From Veillonella sp. (GTDB taxonomy: Bacteria > Bacillota_C > Negativicutes > Veillonellales > Veillonellaceae): 36,389 nucleotides of DNA. Position 1 is the first letter of the stretch. Each line of letters starts with the position of its first letter. The stretch spans positions 1-36,389 of the forward strand of contig JAGZGB010000007.1 of the NCBI GenBank assembly GCA_018367495.1, read 5' to 3'. The notes beneath the pieces were generated by a model. It was not told the DNA's origin and made no database searches. It saw nothing but the letters and a program-made list of their open reading frames with translations. The position numbers and the translations under genes are program-made. This document shows, piece after piece, positions 9,314 through 17,168 of this stretch.

Positions 9314-10525
9314 TTATTCATAATGTAATGCATCAATTGGATTAAGTTTTGCCGCCTTGCGAGCTGGATAAATACCAAAGATCAAACCAATTGCCATAGA
9401 GAAGGCAAAAGACATTACAATTGTTGGTATAGATATAACTGTACTCATACCCGAAGCCAGACCAATCAGCTTGGACGCACCTATACCAAGTGCAATTCCT
9501 ATTATGCCACCCATCAAACTGATAACAACAGCCTCAATCAAGAACTGCGTAACAATAACATTATAAGTAGCACCTAAGGCCTTACGCACCCCAATTTCTC
9601 TTGTCCGTTCTGTTACTGATACGAGCATAATATTCATAATGCCAATACCACCAACAACGAGAGAAATAGCAGCTACAGCACCAAGGAATAATGTTAATGT
9701 TCCTGTAGTTTCCTCCATAGTTTCCATGATGGAGTTCATGTTCTGAATATTGAAATCATCTAGATTAGTATCCTTGATTCCATGACGTACGCGCAATAGA
9801 TTTTCAATATCGGATTGCAATCGATCAATACCGTTTTCATCCTTACCTACCACGTAGATCATTCGAAGATAATCAACACCTTCTACCCGTTCCATTGCTG
9901 TAGTATACGGAATAATAACCATATCATCTTGGTCATTACCCATTGTACCACTGCCCTTACTATTAAGAACACCAATGATACGGAACGGAATATTTTTCAC
10001 TCGGATTTCAGCGCCTACAGGGTCTTCATCGCCAAATAGATTCTTAACGACTGTTTTACCTACTACTGCGACGCGTTCACGATTCTGTACATTCTTTTCA
10101 GATAAGAAGCGACCAGATTTCATAGACCAATTGTTTACATCTAAATAGTTATAACTAACACCAGATACAGAAGTGGTCCAATTCTTATTTTGATAAATCA
10201 CTACATACGAACCATTTGTCATCGGACTGGCGGCTTTAACACCATCTAGCTTAGAAATAGCTTCATAATCAGACACCTTCAAAGATTTCATGGAGCCTGC
10301 AGAAGGACGAACACCTGGCGTACGTGGCGCACCAGGCATAACCATCAACAGATTAGAGCCTAAGCTAGAGATGGAGTTTTGAATATCTTGCTTTACACCA
10401 TTACCAATAGATACTAAAGCAATTACGGCTGATACGCCGATGATGATGCCTAACATGGTCAAAATGGATCGCATTTTATTAGCTATGAGGGATGCCCATG
10501 CCATTAAGAAACTCTCTTTATACAT
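9314..10525 (-). CDS. MacB-like ABC transporter permease
   Basis: 403 residues with the MacB/FtsX layout: one N-terminal membrane helix (about 18-42, ILTMLGIIIGVSAVIALVSIG), a large extracytoplasmic MacB core domain (about 45-265), then three C-terminal helices (about 275-300, 325-350, 365-390) and a tail ending ARKAAKLNPIDALHYE, typical of the family. This class couples ATP hydrolysis in the cytoplasm to movement of the periplasmic domain, exporting macrolides, peptides or lipids. The ATG overlaps the end of the ATPase gene by 8 bases, with AGGAGG before it. No ATPase domain is fused, unlike E. coli MacB. The cargo is unknown. Confidence 0.9.
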   Translation of the reverse strand: MYKESFLMAWASLIANKMRSILTMLGIIIGVSAVIALVSIGNGVKQDIQNSISSLGSNLLMVMPGAPRTPGVRPSAGSMKSLKVSDYEAISKLDGVKAASPMTNGSYVVIYQNKNWTTSVSGVSYNYLDVNNWSMKSGRFLSEKNVQNRERVAVVGKTVVKNLFGDEDPVGAEIRVKNIPFRIIGVLNSKGSGTMGNDQDDMVIIPYTTAMERVEGVDYLRMIYVVGKDENGIDRLQSDIENLLRVRHGIKDTNLDDFNIQNMNSIMETMEETTGTLTLFLGAVAAISLVVGGIGIMNIMLVSVTERTREIGVRKALGATYNVIVTQFLIEAVVISLMGGIIGIALGIGASKLIGLASGMSTVISIPTIVMSFAFSMAIGLIFGIYPARKAAKLNPIDALHYE

Positions 10526-11240
10526 GTGGCACCTCCTGTACAGGCGTCATATTAAGATTTTGGGAATCCTCAACAATCAATCCATCGCGCAACACTACAT
10601 TACGACTAGCATAGGTTGCAATTTCAGGTTCATGAGTAACGAGGATAATGGTACGCCCTTCATCATAAAGGCCTCTAAAGATATTCATAACATCAATAGT
10701 CGACTTGGAGTCAAGGTTACCTGTTGGTTCATCGGCCATGATAATAGCCGGATTATTCGCCAATGCACGAGCTATAGCTACACGCTGACGTTGACCACCA
10801 GACAACTCAGATGGCAAGTGATCCATACGATCCCCAAGTCCAACAGAAGATAGCAATGCGGCGGCACGTTCATTACGTGACTTTTTATCCATCCCTGCAT
10901 AAATCATAGGGAGCGCCACATTCTCTAGAGCTGTCAATTTTGTTAATAAGTTAAAACTTTGGAATACAAAGCCTATTTGTTTGTTTCGTACAAAGGCCAA
11001 TTCATCGTCGGATAAGGTAGCAACCTCATCGCCATTTAGACGATACGAACCTGTTGTTGGTCTATCTAAACAACCAAGTATGTTCATAAAGGTAGATTTA
11101 CCAGAACCAGATGGACCCATAATAGATACAAATTCGCCTTTGTTGACCTGTAAATCGATACCATGTAAAACAGGCACCGATAATTTACCATTTACATAGG
11201 TCTTCGTAATCCCTTGTATATCGATTACTGCTTGATTCAT
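10518..11240 (-). CDS. MacB/LolD-type ABC transporter ATPase
   Basis: About 240 residues. Walker A GPSGSGKST (about residue 40), Q-loop FQSFNLL, signature LSGGQRQRVAIARAL, Walker B IIMADEPTGNLDS and the switch histidine in ILVTHEPEIA are all present, so it should be active. The sequence class is the MacB/LolD/FtsE group. The ATG at 11238-11240 is preferred over a GTG two codons upstream, which lies inside the Shine-Dalgarno. It lies between the adaptor (12-base gap) and the permease (8-base overlap), so the three genes form one transport unit. Confidence 0.93.
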   Translation of the reverse strand: MNQAVIDIQGITKTYVNGKLSVPVLHGIDLQVNKGEFVSIMGPSGSGKSTFMNILGCLDRPTTGSYRLNGDEVATLSDDELAFVRNKQIGFVFQSFNLLTKLTALENVALPMIYAGMDKKSRNERAAALLSSVGLGDRMDHLPSELSGGQRQRVAIARALANNPAIIMADEPTGNLDSKSTIDVMNIFRGLYDEGRTIILVTHEPEIATYASRNVVLRDGLIVEDSQNLNMTPVQEVPHV

Positions 11241-11252
11241 ATTCACCTACTA

Positions 11253-12335
11253 TTAGAACGGTCCACGGCTATTATTCTTAGGTGCTGTTACATCACCACT
11301 TACGATGATTTCATCACCTTCAGATAAACCTTTTAGAATTTGTACATTAGTGTCCCCAGTAACGCCTGTAGAAACAGCTGTACGTACTGGTTGACCATCT
11401 TTAATAACATATACATATTCCCCTTGCTTATCTGTACGAACTGCAGTAAGAGGTACTACCAATGTATTTTTAATATCTTCACCAAAGATAGTTGCGCGAG
11501 CTGTCATAGAAGGTAAGAAATTATTAGAAATATTTTCAGGAATTTGAACTTTTACGGTATAGTACACAACGCTATTACTTGTAGCACCCATGTTACCTTT
11601 TGTACCTTTTGCAATTTCAGATACGTATCCTGTGAAAGTTTCACCAGGCTTAGAGTCTACAGTAAATTCTACTTTAGCTCCTTGTTTAATACTACCAATA
11701 TCTGTTTCATCTACAGTTAAATAAATTTCTAAATCACTTAAATCTGCAATAGTAGCGATAATCATTTGTGTAGAAATACCGGTACTGATAGTTTGACCAG
11801 CTTTCAATGGTGTGCCTATAACAGTACCAGACATTGGTGCTGTAATTGTAGCATCATTTAAATCTGCTGCTGCACGGTCATACGTAGATTTTGCACGTTC
11901 ATAAGATGTTACAGAATCATCATAGGTTTGCTGAGCAATGGCATGTTGATCTGCTAAGGCTTTATAGCGATTCATATCAAGTTCTGCCTTAGCTAATGCA
12001 GCACGAGCATCATCTGCAGACGCTTGTAATTGACGTGTATCAATATAGGCAATCACTTGACCAGCTGTAACTTGATCATTTTCTTTAACTAAAACTTTTT
12101 CAAGCTTGCCAGCCACATTCGTAGACACGTCTACATAATTGACAGGATTAATAGTACCAGTAGCACTAATACTTGTTTTTACATCACCCTTTTCTACCTT
12201 GCCAGTAGTATATAATTTTTGTGTTTGCTTAGAACCTTCACTATGTATGTAGTAGTATGTACCACCACCAAGAACACAAAGAACAACAGCACCTGCAATA
12301 ATGCGTTTACGATGCTTTTGTAAAAATTCTTTCAT
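11253..12335 (-). CDS. MacA-like periplasmic adaptor (membrane fusion protein)
   Basis: About 360 residues. An N-terminal basic stretch and membrane anchor (about 8-28, RIIAGAVVLCVLGGGTYYY) precede the two halves of a lipoyl-like domain flanking a short helical hairpin (about 85-145), then beta-barrel and membrane-proximal domains. Adaptors of this group connect a MacB permease to an outer-membrane TolC channel. The ATG at 12333-12335 follows AAGGAGATTATA and is preferred over the ATG 12 codons upstream. It has its own promoter and a hairpin in the leader. No TolC gene is next to it, so an unlinked channel would be needed. Confidence 0.9.
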   Translation of the reverse strand: MKEFLQKHRKRIIAGAVVLCVLGGGTYYYIHSEGSKQTQKLYTTGKVEKGDVKTSISATGTINPVNYVDVSTNVAGKLEKVLVKENDQVTAGQVIAYIDTRQLQASADDARAALAKAELDMNRYKALADQHAIAQQTYDDSVTSYERAKSTYDRAAADLNDATITAPMSGTVIGTPLKAGQTISTGISTQMIIATIADLSDLEIYLTVDETDIGSIKQGAKVEFTVDSKPGETFTGYVSEIAKGTKGNMGATSNSVVYYTVKVQIPENISNNFLPSMTARATIFGEDIKNTLVVPLTAVRTDKQGEYVYVIKDGQPVRTAVSTGVTGDTNVQILKGLSEGDEIIVSGDVTAPKNNSRGPF

Positions 12336-12371
12336 TATAATCTCCTTGTAAAAAGATGAAGATATTGCCAA

Positions 12372-12399
12372 TAAAGTATCTATTTATAATGATACTTTT
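12372..12399 (-). promoter_or_regulatory. Inverted repeat in the macA-like leader
   Basis: TAAAGTATC and GATACTTTA, perfect 9-bp arms separated by 10 bases. They begin about 5 bases after the predicted transcription start and end 37 bases before the start codon. The position suits a repressor operator or a stabilising 5' hairpin. No known factor was recognised. Confidence 0.45.
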
Positions 12400-12410
12400 A
12401 GTATTTTTAA

Positions 12411-12439
12411 ATTATACAGCACCAATTACTTTTACGCAA
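12411..12439 (-). promoter_or_regulatory. Promoter of the MacAB-type export operon
   Basis: TTGCGT (12434-12439), 17-base spacer, TATAAT (12411-12416) on the minus strand: a near-consensus housekeeping sigma-factor promoter about 75 bases before the adaptor start. It lies just after the terminator of the broken pfkA gene, so the operon is transcribed on its own. Confidence 0.75.
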
Positions 12440-12478
12440 TATAATTTCATTAATGAATAAATGATGATAAAAATAGAA

Positions 12479-12498
12479 AATGACCCTTTCGGGTCATT
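12479..12498 (-). terminator. Rho-independent terminator after the pfkA remnant
   Basis: AATGACCC, loop GAAA in the RNA, GGGTCATT: a perfect 8-bp stem followed on the minus strand by TTCTATTTTTA. It begins 7 bases after the last stop codon of the pfkA remnant, so the original gene end or a later deletion joint has kept a working terminator. Confidence 0.8.
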
Positions 12499-12505
12499 AC
12501 TAAAA

Positions 12506-12962
12506 TTAGCTACTTAATATGGTCAAGCTTGGATCAAAGTCAGTATGTTCCTTAATAAAAGATGTCACTTCACTACTATTATATGCGCCTTCGGCGACGA
12601 GTATTACACTATATTCTTTTCCCCGAATTTGTGTTTCCTTTAAATGACGACATACAGCATGTAAAGGCATAGGATTCTCAGGAACTAACACAATTTCAGC
12701 ACCGCACGCAAGTCCTGCTTTTAGTGCAATATGACCTGCTTTAAAAACGAGCTGTTTTTAACATTGTACCACCTTGGGTAATAATGCCTCCCACAGAGCG
12801 GTTTGATAAAGGAATAATTTGCTCCTCAATGATACCTAAATAACCTCGTTCAATGCCGAACACTTCAAAACCTTCATGGATTGCTTTCCTAGTTAGCGCT
12901 CTGATGGCGGCGTTCATGCCAGGTGCGTCTCCTCCGCTTGTTAGTATTCCGATTCTTCTCAT
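12506..12962 (-). pseudogene. pfkA: Broken 6-phosphofructokinase gene (internal deletion, frameshift, lost C-terminus)
   Basis: The first part (12962 down to about 12741) reads [20 protein letters not shown] and continues to [10 protein letters not shown] then a stop. This is the PfkA N-terminus with the ATP-binding GGDAPGMN motif. The next bases, in another frame, resume with AGHIALKAGLACGAEIVLVP and run to a stop at 12506 (...DPSLTILSS). That matches PfkA from roughly residue 165 to 238. About 90 codons between them are gone, including the catalytic TIDND aspartate, and so is the last quarter with the HIQRGG region. A good Shine-Dalgarno (AAGGGGG) and a terminator remain. No phosphofructokinase activity is possible from these pieces. 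The assignment rests on recognisable motifs on both sides of the joint. Confidence 0.85.
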
Positions 12963-13773
12963 ATCCATTACCCCCTTGTGGTGCACGTTCTTTGGATATA
13001 GTCTCTGTCTTACGTACCTTATCTGCCTGATTACGAGTCTTTTCTTTACGACGTATATCATAGTGTGATGTGTTAGATACTACCTTGTTAGAACCTAATG
13101 TACAAGAAGTTAGTTTATAAGATTCTATTTTCTCAGGTATTCTTCTATCATTTGTATTTCTAGTAACAGTATTATTTAGTTTTAGTTCTTGAGATGATTC
13201 TTTACCATCTCCATTGTCCATATTATTGGGTTGACGTCTTGCTTTAAATTGCACCTCTGAAGTAACCAATTCATCTTCAATACGTTGCATAAAATCATAG
13301 GTCCGACCATTTGTTGTATCTAGTACAAAATCACACTGCTTATATACTGGTTTCCAGGATTGTATCATAGCGTGTACAAAAGCATGTACATTATTGTAAT
13401 CCATGGTTGGCCGCTTCCCAATTCGGCGATTTACACGGCTCACAATACGAAATTGTGAAGCGCGAATACCAATAATATATGAGTATTTTTTTAATACTTT
13501 TAACGTACGATGTTCAATGGGAAAATTACCACCTACAGATATGACTGCTTCATGGTATAGGCATACCTTTTTAAGTACATCCATTTCAGCACGACGAAAT
13601 GCTTTTTCTCCAATTTTCTTGAATATTTCAGCAATAGGCAACCCAAAACGACTTTCTAATACGCGATCAGTATCTACAAATTGCCACCCTTTGCGTTCTG
13701 CAAGATTACGACCGAAATGACTTTTGCCACTTCCCATAGAACCGATAAGCATAATATTGCGTTTTATTATCAT
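12889..13773 (-). CDS. Shikimate-kinase-like protein with long basic tail
   Basis: 294 residues; shikimate kinases are about 170. The kinase fold occupies 1-172: Walker A GSMGSGKS (11-18), DTD (34-36), FRRAE (59-63) and the lid RRIGKRP (116-122). Two shikimate contacts differ from the family: the usual GGG is GGN (81-83), and the usual R-x-P-x-Y is WKPVY (140-144), with Lys for Arg. Residues 173-294 are a low-complexity, Lys/Arg/Asn/Thr-rich tail without a recognised domain. Its last 25 codons lie over the Shine-Dalgarno and start of the pfkA remnant in another frame, so the tail may be an extension after loss of an earlier stop. It could be a divergent AroK or a kinase with another substrate. 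The only ribosome-binding site is AAGGGG, 11 bases before the ATG. It has its own weak promoter. Confidence 0.7.
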   Translation of the reverse strand: MIIKRNIMLIGSMGSGKSHFGRNLAERKGWQFVDTDRVLESRFGLPIAEIFKKIGEKAFRRAEMDVLKKVCLYHEAVISVGGNFPIEHRTLKVLKKYSYIIGIRASQFRIVSRVNRRIGKRPTMDYNNVHAFVHAMIQSWKPVYKQCDFVLDTTNGRTYDFMQRIEDELVTSEVQFKARRQPNNMDNGDGKESSQELKLNNTVTRNTNDRRIPEKIESYKLTSCTLGSNKVVSNTSHYDIRRKEKTRNQADKVRKTETISKERAPQGGNGYEKNRNTNKRRRRTWHERRHQSAN

Positions 13774-13806
13774 CTATTATGTGCCCCTTATTATTTCATA
13801 TCCTTC

Positions 13807-13834
13807 ATTGTACTATAAAATGGCATAAAAACAA
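13807..13834 (-). promoter_or_regulatory. Candidate promoter of the shikimate-kinase-like gene
   Basis: TTGTTT (13829-13834), 16-base spacer, TACAAT (13807-13812) on the minus strand, about 35 bases before the start codon. The -35 lies in the T-run of the pilus-operon terminator, so the match could be partly coincidental. Confidence 0.45.
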
Positions 13835-13870
13835 AGACAGACTATAGATTAACTCTCTATAATCTGTCTC
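13835..13870 (-). terminator. Terminator of the type IV pilus operon
   Basis: AGACAGATTATAGA pairs with TCTATAGTCTGTCT with one mismatch, followed on the minus strand by TTGTTTTTATG. It lies about 30 bases after the PilO-like stop and separates the pilus operon from the kinase-like gene. Confidence 0.82.
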
Positions 13871-13899
13871 TATTAGTATTTCTAAAAACAATTTATATG

Positions 13900-14418
13900 C
13901 TAAGACCTCATAGTTGGTTTCACTGCACAATGTACATATACTACATTTCCTCTCCGTTCTATATCCTCTATTTCTATACTGCATGAAGGATCTTTCTCAT
14001 CAACAGTATTAATCCAGTTTATAAGGCGTTCTGTACTCCCTAATAAAGTTAACTCTAATATACCTTCATGCTCATCAGTACTAACAATCATTAATGGTTC
14101 TCCTTGCAAAGAATCAAAAACACTTGAATTAGAGCTCGTGTTAGATACCTTATTTTGCGTAAATGACTCTAACAATTTAGCTTCCTTAGATACGATATAA
14201 TCTGACTCAGCCTGCATTTTAATAACATAGTTTTCTTGTCGCTCTTTCAATTGAATGACTTTCTGATTTAAACTAATAGAGCCATATAGTGAAATACTAA
14301 TGATGATGCTCCATACTATTACGATCATTAGTATCATCTTTACTGGATGTGCTGAGCTTTCCTTTAGATCCTTCCACATGGAATGTATATATACCTTGAT
14401 CTGCTTTAACTGTTCCAT
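13900..14418 (-). CDS. PilO-like inner-membrane pilus assembly protein
   Basis: 172 residues: a short cytoplasmic N-terminus, one membrane helix (about 28-50, MILMIVIVWSIIISISLYGS), a coiled-coil stretch (about 52-85) and a small periplasmic domain. Size, topology and position after PilM- and PilN-like genes make PilO the best call, although sequence identity to known PilO is not evident by eye. PilN and PilO form the periplasmic alignment ring linking the motor to the secretin. The ATG has GGAG 5 bases ahead. With this start the gene overlaps the PilN-like gene by 122 bases, which is unusual, and internal starts have no good ribosome-binding site. Confidence 0.65.
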   Translation of the reverse strand: MEQLKQIKVYIHSMWKDLKESSAHPVKMILMIVIVWSIIISISLYGSISLNQKVIQLKERQENYVIKMQAESDYIVSKEAKLLESFTQNKVSNTSSNSSVFDSLQGEPLMIVSTDEHEGILELTLLGSTERLINWINTVDEKDPSCSIEIEDIERRGNVVYVHCAVKPTMRS

Positions 14419-14893
14419 GACACTCCATTCCTACTAACTTTTGTTGAAGGCCAGCTATAAACTTACGACAAACTTCATCACTAGCACCTAGACCATCTAC
14501 AATAATATGTCCCTCTTTTATATTCAAATGCTGTAAACTAATACCTTGCTCCATAGCCATATCAAGTACATATAATACGATAGTATTTTGATAAATTTGT
14601 GATTTATCATTTCTAGAACTAGTCTTAAGTATTTGCTTTTTAACGGCCATTATATCTGTATACTGTTTTTTTATAGACTGATACTGTGGATTCTCTAGTA
14701 AAGTCAATAGTTCTGATTTTTCAACCTTATAATGTTCATAACTGGTCCAGCAATAACCTATAGATATTAATCCCATTATTCCGTATATAATGCTTATTCC
14801 ATATAGATAATATCGATATCTATGCCATATACTATGCCAATATAATGACCGCGGCATTAGATTAATGTGTCTATCCTTACCACCCCAAGCCAA
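14297..14893 (-). CDS. PilN-like inner-membrane pilus assembly protein
   Basis: About 198 residues from the proposed TTG start. The N-terminus has HINLMPRSLYW, matching the INLLP motif by which PilN binds PilM. It is followed by a membrane helix (YLYGISIIYGIMGLISIGYC), a coiled coil and a periplasmic domain. The start is uncertain: TTG at 14891-14893 has AAGGGGG about 10 bases upstream and overlaps the PilM-like stop by 17 bases; an ATG at 14923 gives a longer overlap; the ATG in INLMP would remove the motif. The last 40 codons lie over the PilO-like N-terminus in another frame and are Ser/Asp/His-rich, unlike a folded domain end. Confidence 0.65.
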   Translation of the reverse strand: MAWGGKDRHINLMPRSLYWHSIWHRYRYYLYGISIIYGIMGLISIGYCWTSYEHYKVEKSELLTLLENPQYQSIKKQYTDIMAVKKQILKTSSRNDKSQIYQNTIVLYVLDMAMEQGISLQHLNIKEGHIIVDGLGASDEVCRKFIAGLQQKLVGMECHGTVKADQGIYTFHVEGSKGKLSTSSKDDTNDRNSMEHHH

Positions 14894-15731
14894 TCCATTT
14901 AAGCCCCCTTGCTGCCATACCAATAGCCATATCCCAATCTAGTTGACCTTGTTTACACCGATTACGACCACGACCTAAGAATAATAAAGGAATATACTCT
15001 GTCTCTCCGTATATAGAAATCATAGCTTCCATATCCTTTCGTTCCTCTGCAGTTAACTGCTCTAAACCATACAACTTAATGCCTTGTATTTCATCTACAC
15101 CAAACTCCTGCAGTCTAGACTCAAGTTGTTCCATAGATACAGATACATCTGTACCAGTAATCGGGACTCTACATTCTTGAATACATATATCATTCCACCA
15201 TAACCATAAGTGTAACTCGCCCTTCTCAACGACACCTGTCACAGTACCACTACGCTGCATCAAACTGTAACAAATAGGTATAGGCCAAAAGTCGATTACA
15301 TCAACTGGAGCATAGGTGTCACGTATCCCTTGTTTTAACAGTTCTAATGAATGACGCTCTACAGCTACCATAAACATATGATAATTATGTCTAGGATATT
15401 CACGTCGACACGCATCCATTTGAAAGCTATCTCCATCAAAGGTAAAGTAATCCTCTACATTCCATTTGATGAACTCTTTCATATCAAAATCGTGAGGATC
15501 ATAAGGGGCCACATGCATTTGTGTATCAATATTTGCAACAATGCTATAGGCACCATCATCCAAATCATACATTTCAATAAATTTTCTAACATCCTCATCA
15601 ATAGGTGCACTGCGTTTCATTTCCAGTGCATCGGTAATAACCATTGTTTTATTTTCTACGTGAGCTGTAACACATACAATACGTTCATCGGTAATACATA
15701 CTCCAGTATGTATTTTCTTTTTTCGTTTCAT
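14877..15731 (-). CDS. PilM-like actin-fold pilus assembly protein
   Basis: 284 residues, shorter than the roughly 350 of typical PilM. It opens with a basic stretch then TGVCITDERIVCVTAH, a beta-hairpin start like that of PilM/actin-fold proteins. The middle has IKWNVEDYFTFDGDSFQMDA, resembling the PilM segment before its nucleotide site (usually E-ARKYIPF). No membrane helix is present, so it should be cytoplasmic and dock the PilN N-terminus to the membrane. The ATG follows AGGTGA. The assignment leans on position before the PilN- and PilO-like genes plus these weak motifs. Confidence 0.65.
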   Translation of the reverse strand: MKRKKKIHTGVCITDERIVCVTAHVENKTMVITDALEMKRSAPIDEDVRKFIEMYDLDDGAYSIVANIDTQMHVAPYDPHDFDMKEFIKWNVEDYFTFDGDSFQMDACRREYPRHNYHMFMVAVERHSLELLKQGIRDTYAPVDVIDFWPIPICYSLMQRSGTVTGVVEKGELHLWLWWNDICIQECRVPITGTDVSVSMEQLESRLQEFGVDEIQGIKLYGLEQLTAEERKDMEAMISIYGETEYIPLLFLGRGRNRCKQGQLDWDMAIGMAARGLKWIGLGW

Positions 15732-15740
15732 AGATTCACC

Positions 15741-16181
15741 TTAATATGGTTTCACCTTTATAACATGCATATTATTATCCTTATCTACCGTCACATACAT
15801 ATGTACACGGCTTACTATTTCATGATGCTTCAATTTCCCATAGCTTATTACATGACGAGGACTATCGGATGACGAATCAGCTTCAATAGTAATTTCTACA
15901 TCTTCATTATCAGCTACAATTAATTTTCCCTGAAAATCCCATGTATTCCCCGCTTTACAATATCCTACAAACCAATGTGCTCCGCTTTGAGCAGCATAAT
16001 GAGCCTCTTCTAAATGTAATTCATCTACTGCATTACTTTCACAAATTTGACCAATACGTAGTCCCATAAAAGCTATCAATAATAAAAAAGACATTGTAAA
16101 TATCGCTACATATGTAATAAAGCCTGCATTATGGGCTCCCATATTCATGACTCTTTTCTTCATTATCTTTATACCAATCAT
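15741..16181 (-). CDS. Minor pilin, PilX/GspK-like
   Basis: Up to 146 residues. A class III signal is seen at NAG|FITYVAIFTMSFLLLIAF, so cleavage would follow Gly20 of the longest form. Position +5 is Val, not Glu; lack of Glu5 is also characteristic of GspK, the tip subunit of type II secretion pseudopili. The EEAHYAAQSGAHWF stretch after the helix resembles the PilX N-terminal pattern. The start is uncertain: ATGs at residues 1, 7, 12 and 14 are all possible and none has a strong Shine-Dalgarno. It overlaps the preceding gene by up to 53 bases. It probably sits at the pilus tip with the other minor pilins. Confidence 0.65.
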   Translation of the reverse strand: MIGIKIMKKRVMNMGAHNAGFITYVAIFTMSFLLLIAFMGLRIGQICESNAVDELHLEEAHYAAQSGAHWFVGYCKAGNTWDFQGKLIVADNEDVEITIEADSSSDSPRHVISYGKLKHHEIVSRVHMYVTVDKDNNMHVIKVKPY

Positions 16182-16704
16182 ACATACTACTTTGACCTAT
16201 AGCGACTTCATATATAGCTAATCCACCATATCCAGTAGTATATTTCTTATCAGCAGTAAATCGATTAGTAATATACCAACGCATATGAACAGTTCCGCTT
16301 TTATCTATACTAAATGGATTTTCTTGTGTATAACCAACATTTCGCTTATCCTTGGTTCCAATAATGCGACTGCCACTAACAGGTTGTAAACTGCCGTCTG
16401 TAAGCTTTCTATAAAGTGCATGTCGTTGTACCATTAATGTAGTACGTTTAGTATCATGAATGTGTAAACTCATATTTCGCTCTTCTACAGTTACAACAAC
16501 AGGATTCCATATAATTTGAGCTACAACCATGCGCCTCGTGTAACGACCATCCTCCATCATAGCTACACTATCTAGTAATTTTGCATTCCACATAACCCCG
16601 TAAAAAACTATTCCTAATAATAAGGTTAGAACAATAGTAGAAATAGTCATACTAATGAGCGTTGAATATAAAATAAAACCACTTTGATTATTATGAGTCC
16701 TCAC
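16129..16704 (-). CDS. Minor pilin, PilW/GspJ/ComGF-like
   Basis: 191 residues. A short leader, then QSG|FILYSTLISMTISTIVLTLLLG forms the prepilin signal and hydrophobic helix. Position +5 is Ser rather than Glu. The size and position between the PilV- and PilX-like genes fit the J-type subunit. The start is a GTG whose bases overlap the previous stop (GTGA), with GGAGG 8 bases before, a translational-coupling arrangement. The globular part is not recognisable beyond a beta-rich pattern. Confidence 0.65.
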   Translation of the reverse strand: MRTHNNQSGFILYSTLISMTISTIVLTLLLGIVFYGVMWNAKLLDSVAMMEDGRYTRRMVVAQIIWNPVVVTVEERNMSLHIHDTKRTTLMVQRHALYRKLTDGSLQPVSGSRIIGTKDKRNVGYTQENPFSIDKSGTVHMRWYITNRFTADKKYTTGYGGLAIYEVAIGQSSMYDWYKDNEEKSHEYGSP

Positions 16705-17168
16705 CGTAGTTCCTCCAAAATGAGAGATAAACTATACACAACAAATTCATTATCTATAGCTTGTACAGTTAATCGTTGTAAAACAATTCCATTTTCCACG
16801 ATAGGTTCTATATGTGTTTTATAAATAATAGATTGATTAGGACTCATAATAAATTGAGAGTTTTGTATACCTTCTTGAATGTGACCTGTTTGATAATACT
16901 GTGACTTACCTTCCTCTAAATATGTTATGGTGTCTTGTACTATATGATCCCAATAATAAGCTTTATATATTGTCAAGGTGGTCATCCAAAATACAGATAA
17001 TATAACAGGCAATATAAACATAATAATGGCTGTTGATACTAGGGCATCTCCATACATAAATCCCTTAGTGCACTTCTTCCCATCGAATACGCCCAGTCTG
17101 TACAGATATCCATATACGATTTTTCTCACCACTTTCTCGATCCCATAAAATAAGTTCAGTTCCATCAT
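16701..17168 (-). CDS. Minor pilin, PilV/GspI-like
   Basis: Up to 155 residues. The signal is TKG|FMYGDALVSTAIIMFILPVILS. Position +5 is Asp instead of the usual Glu, a conservative change. The long leader of the ATG form (35 residues) overlaps the previous gene by 104 bases; GTG codons near residues 13-14 are alternative starts, and the ATG at 17168 has a modest AGGA before it. The mature part is about 120 residues with no recognised domain. It is assigned as I-type from its order between the H- and J-type genes. Confidence 0.6.
   Translation of the reverse strand: MMELNLFYGIEKVVRKIVYGYLYRLGVFDGKKCTKGFMYGDALVSTAIIMFILPVILSVFWMTTLTIYKAYYWDHIVQDTITYLEEGKSQYYQTGHIQEGIQNSQFIMSPNQSIIYKTHIEPIVENGIVLQRLTVQAIDNEFVVYSLSLILEELR

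Noticed and set aside
12741..13061. 106-codon frame as a separate intact small PfkA-like protein
   Set aside because: It only extends the pfkA N-terminal remnant upstream into the kinase-like gene. It lacks the catalytic region and cannot work as a phosphofructokinase.
15351..15872. 173-codon plus-strand frame rich in Ile, His and Tyr
   Set aside because: It is antisense to the PilM- and PilX-like genes. The biased composition is what AT-rich antisense DNA gives, and there is no ribosome-binding site or family match.
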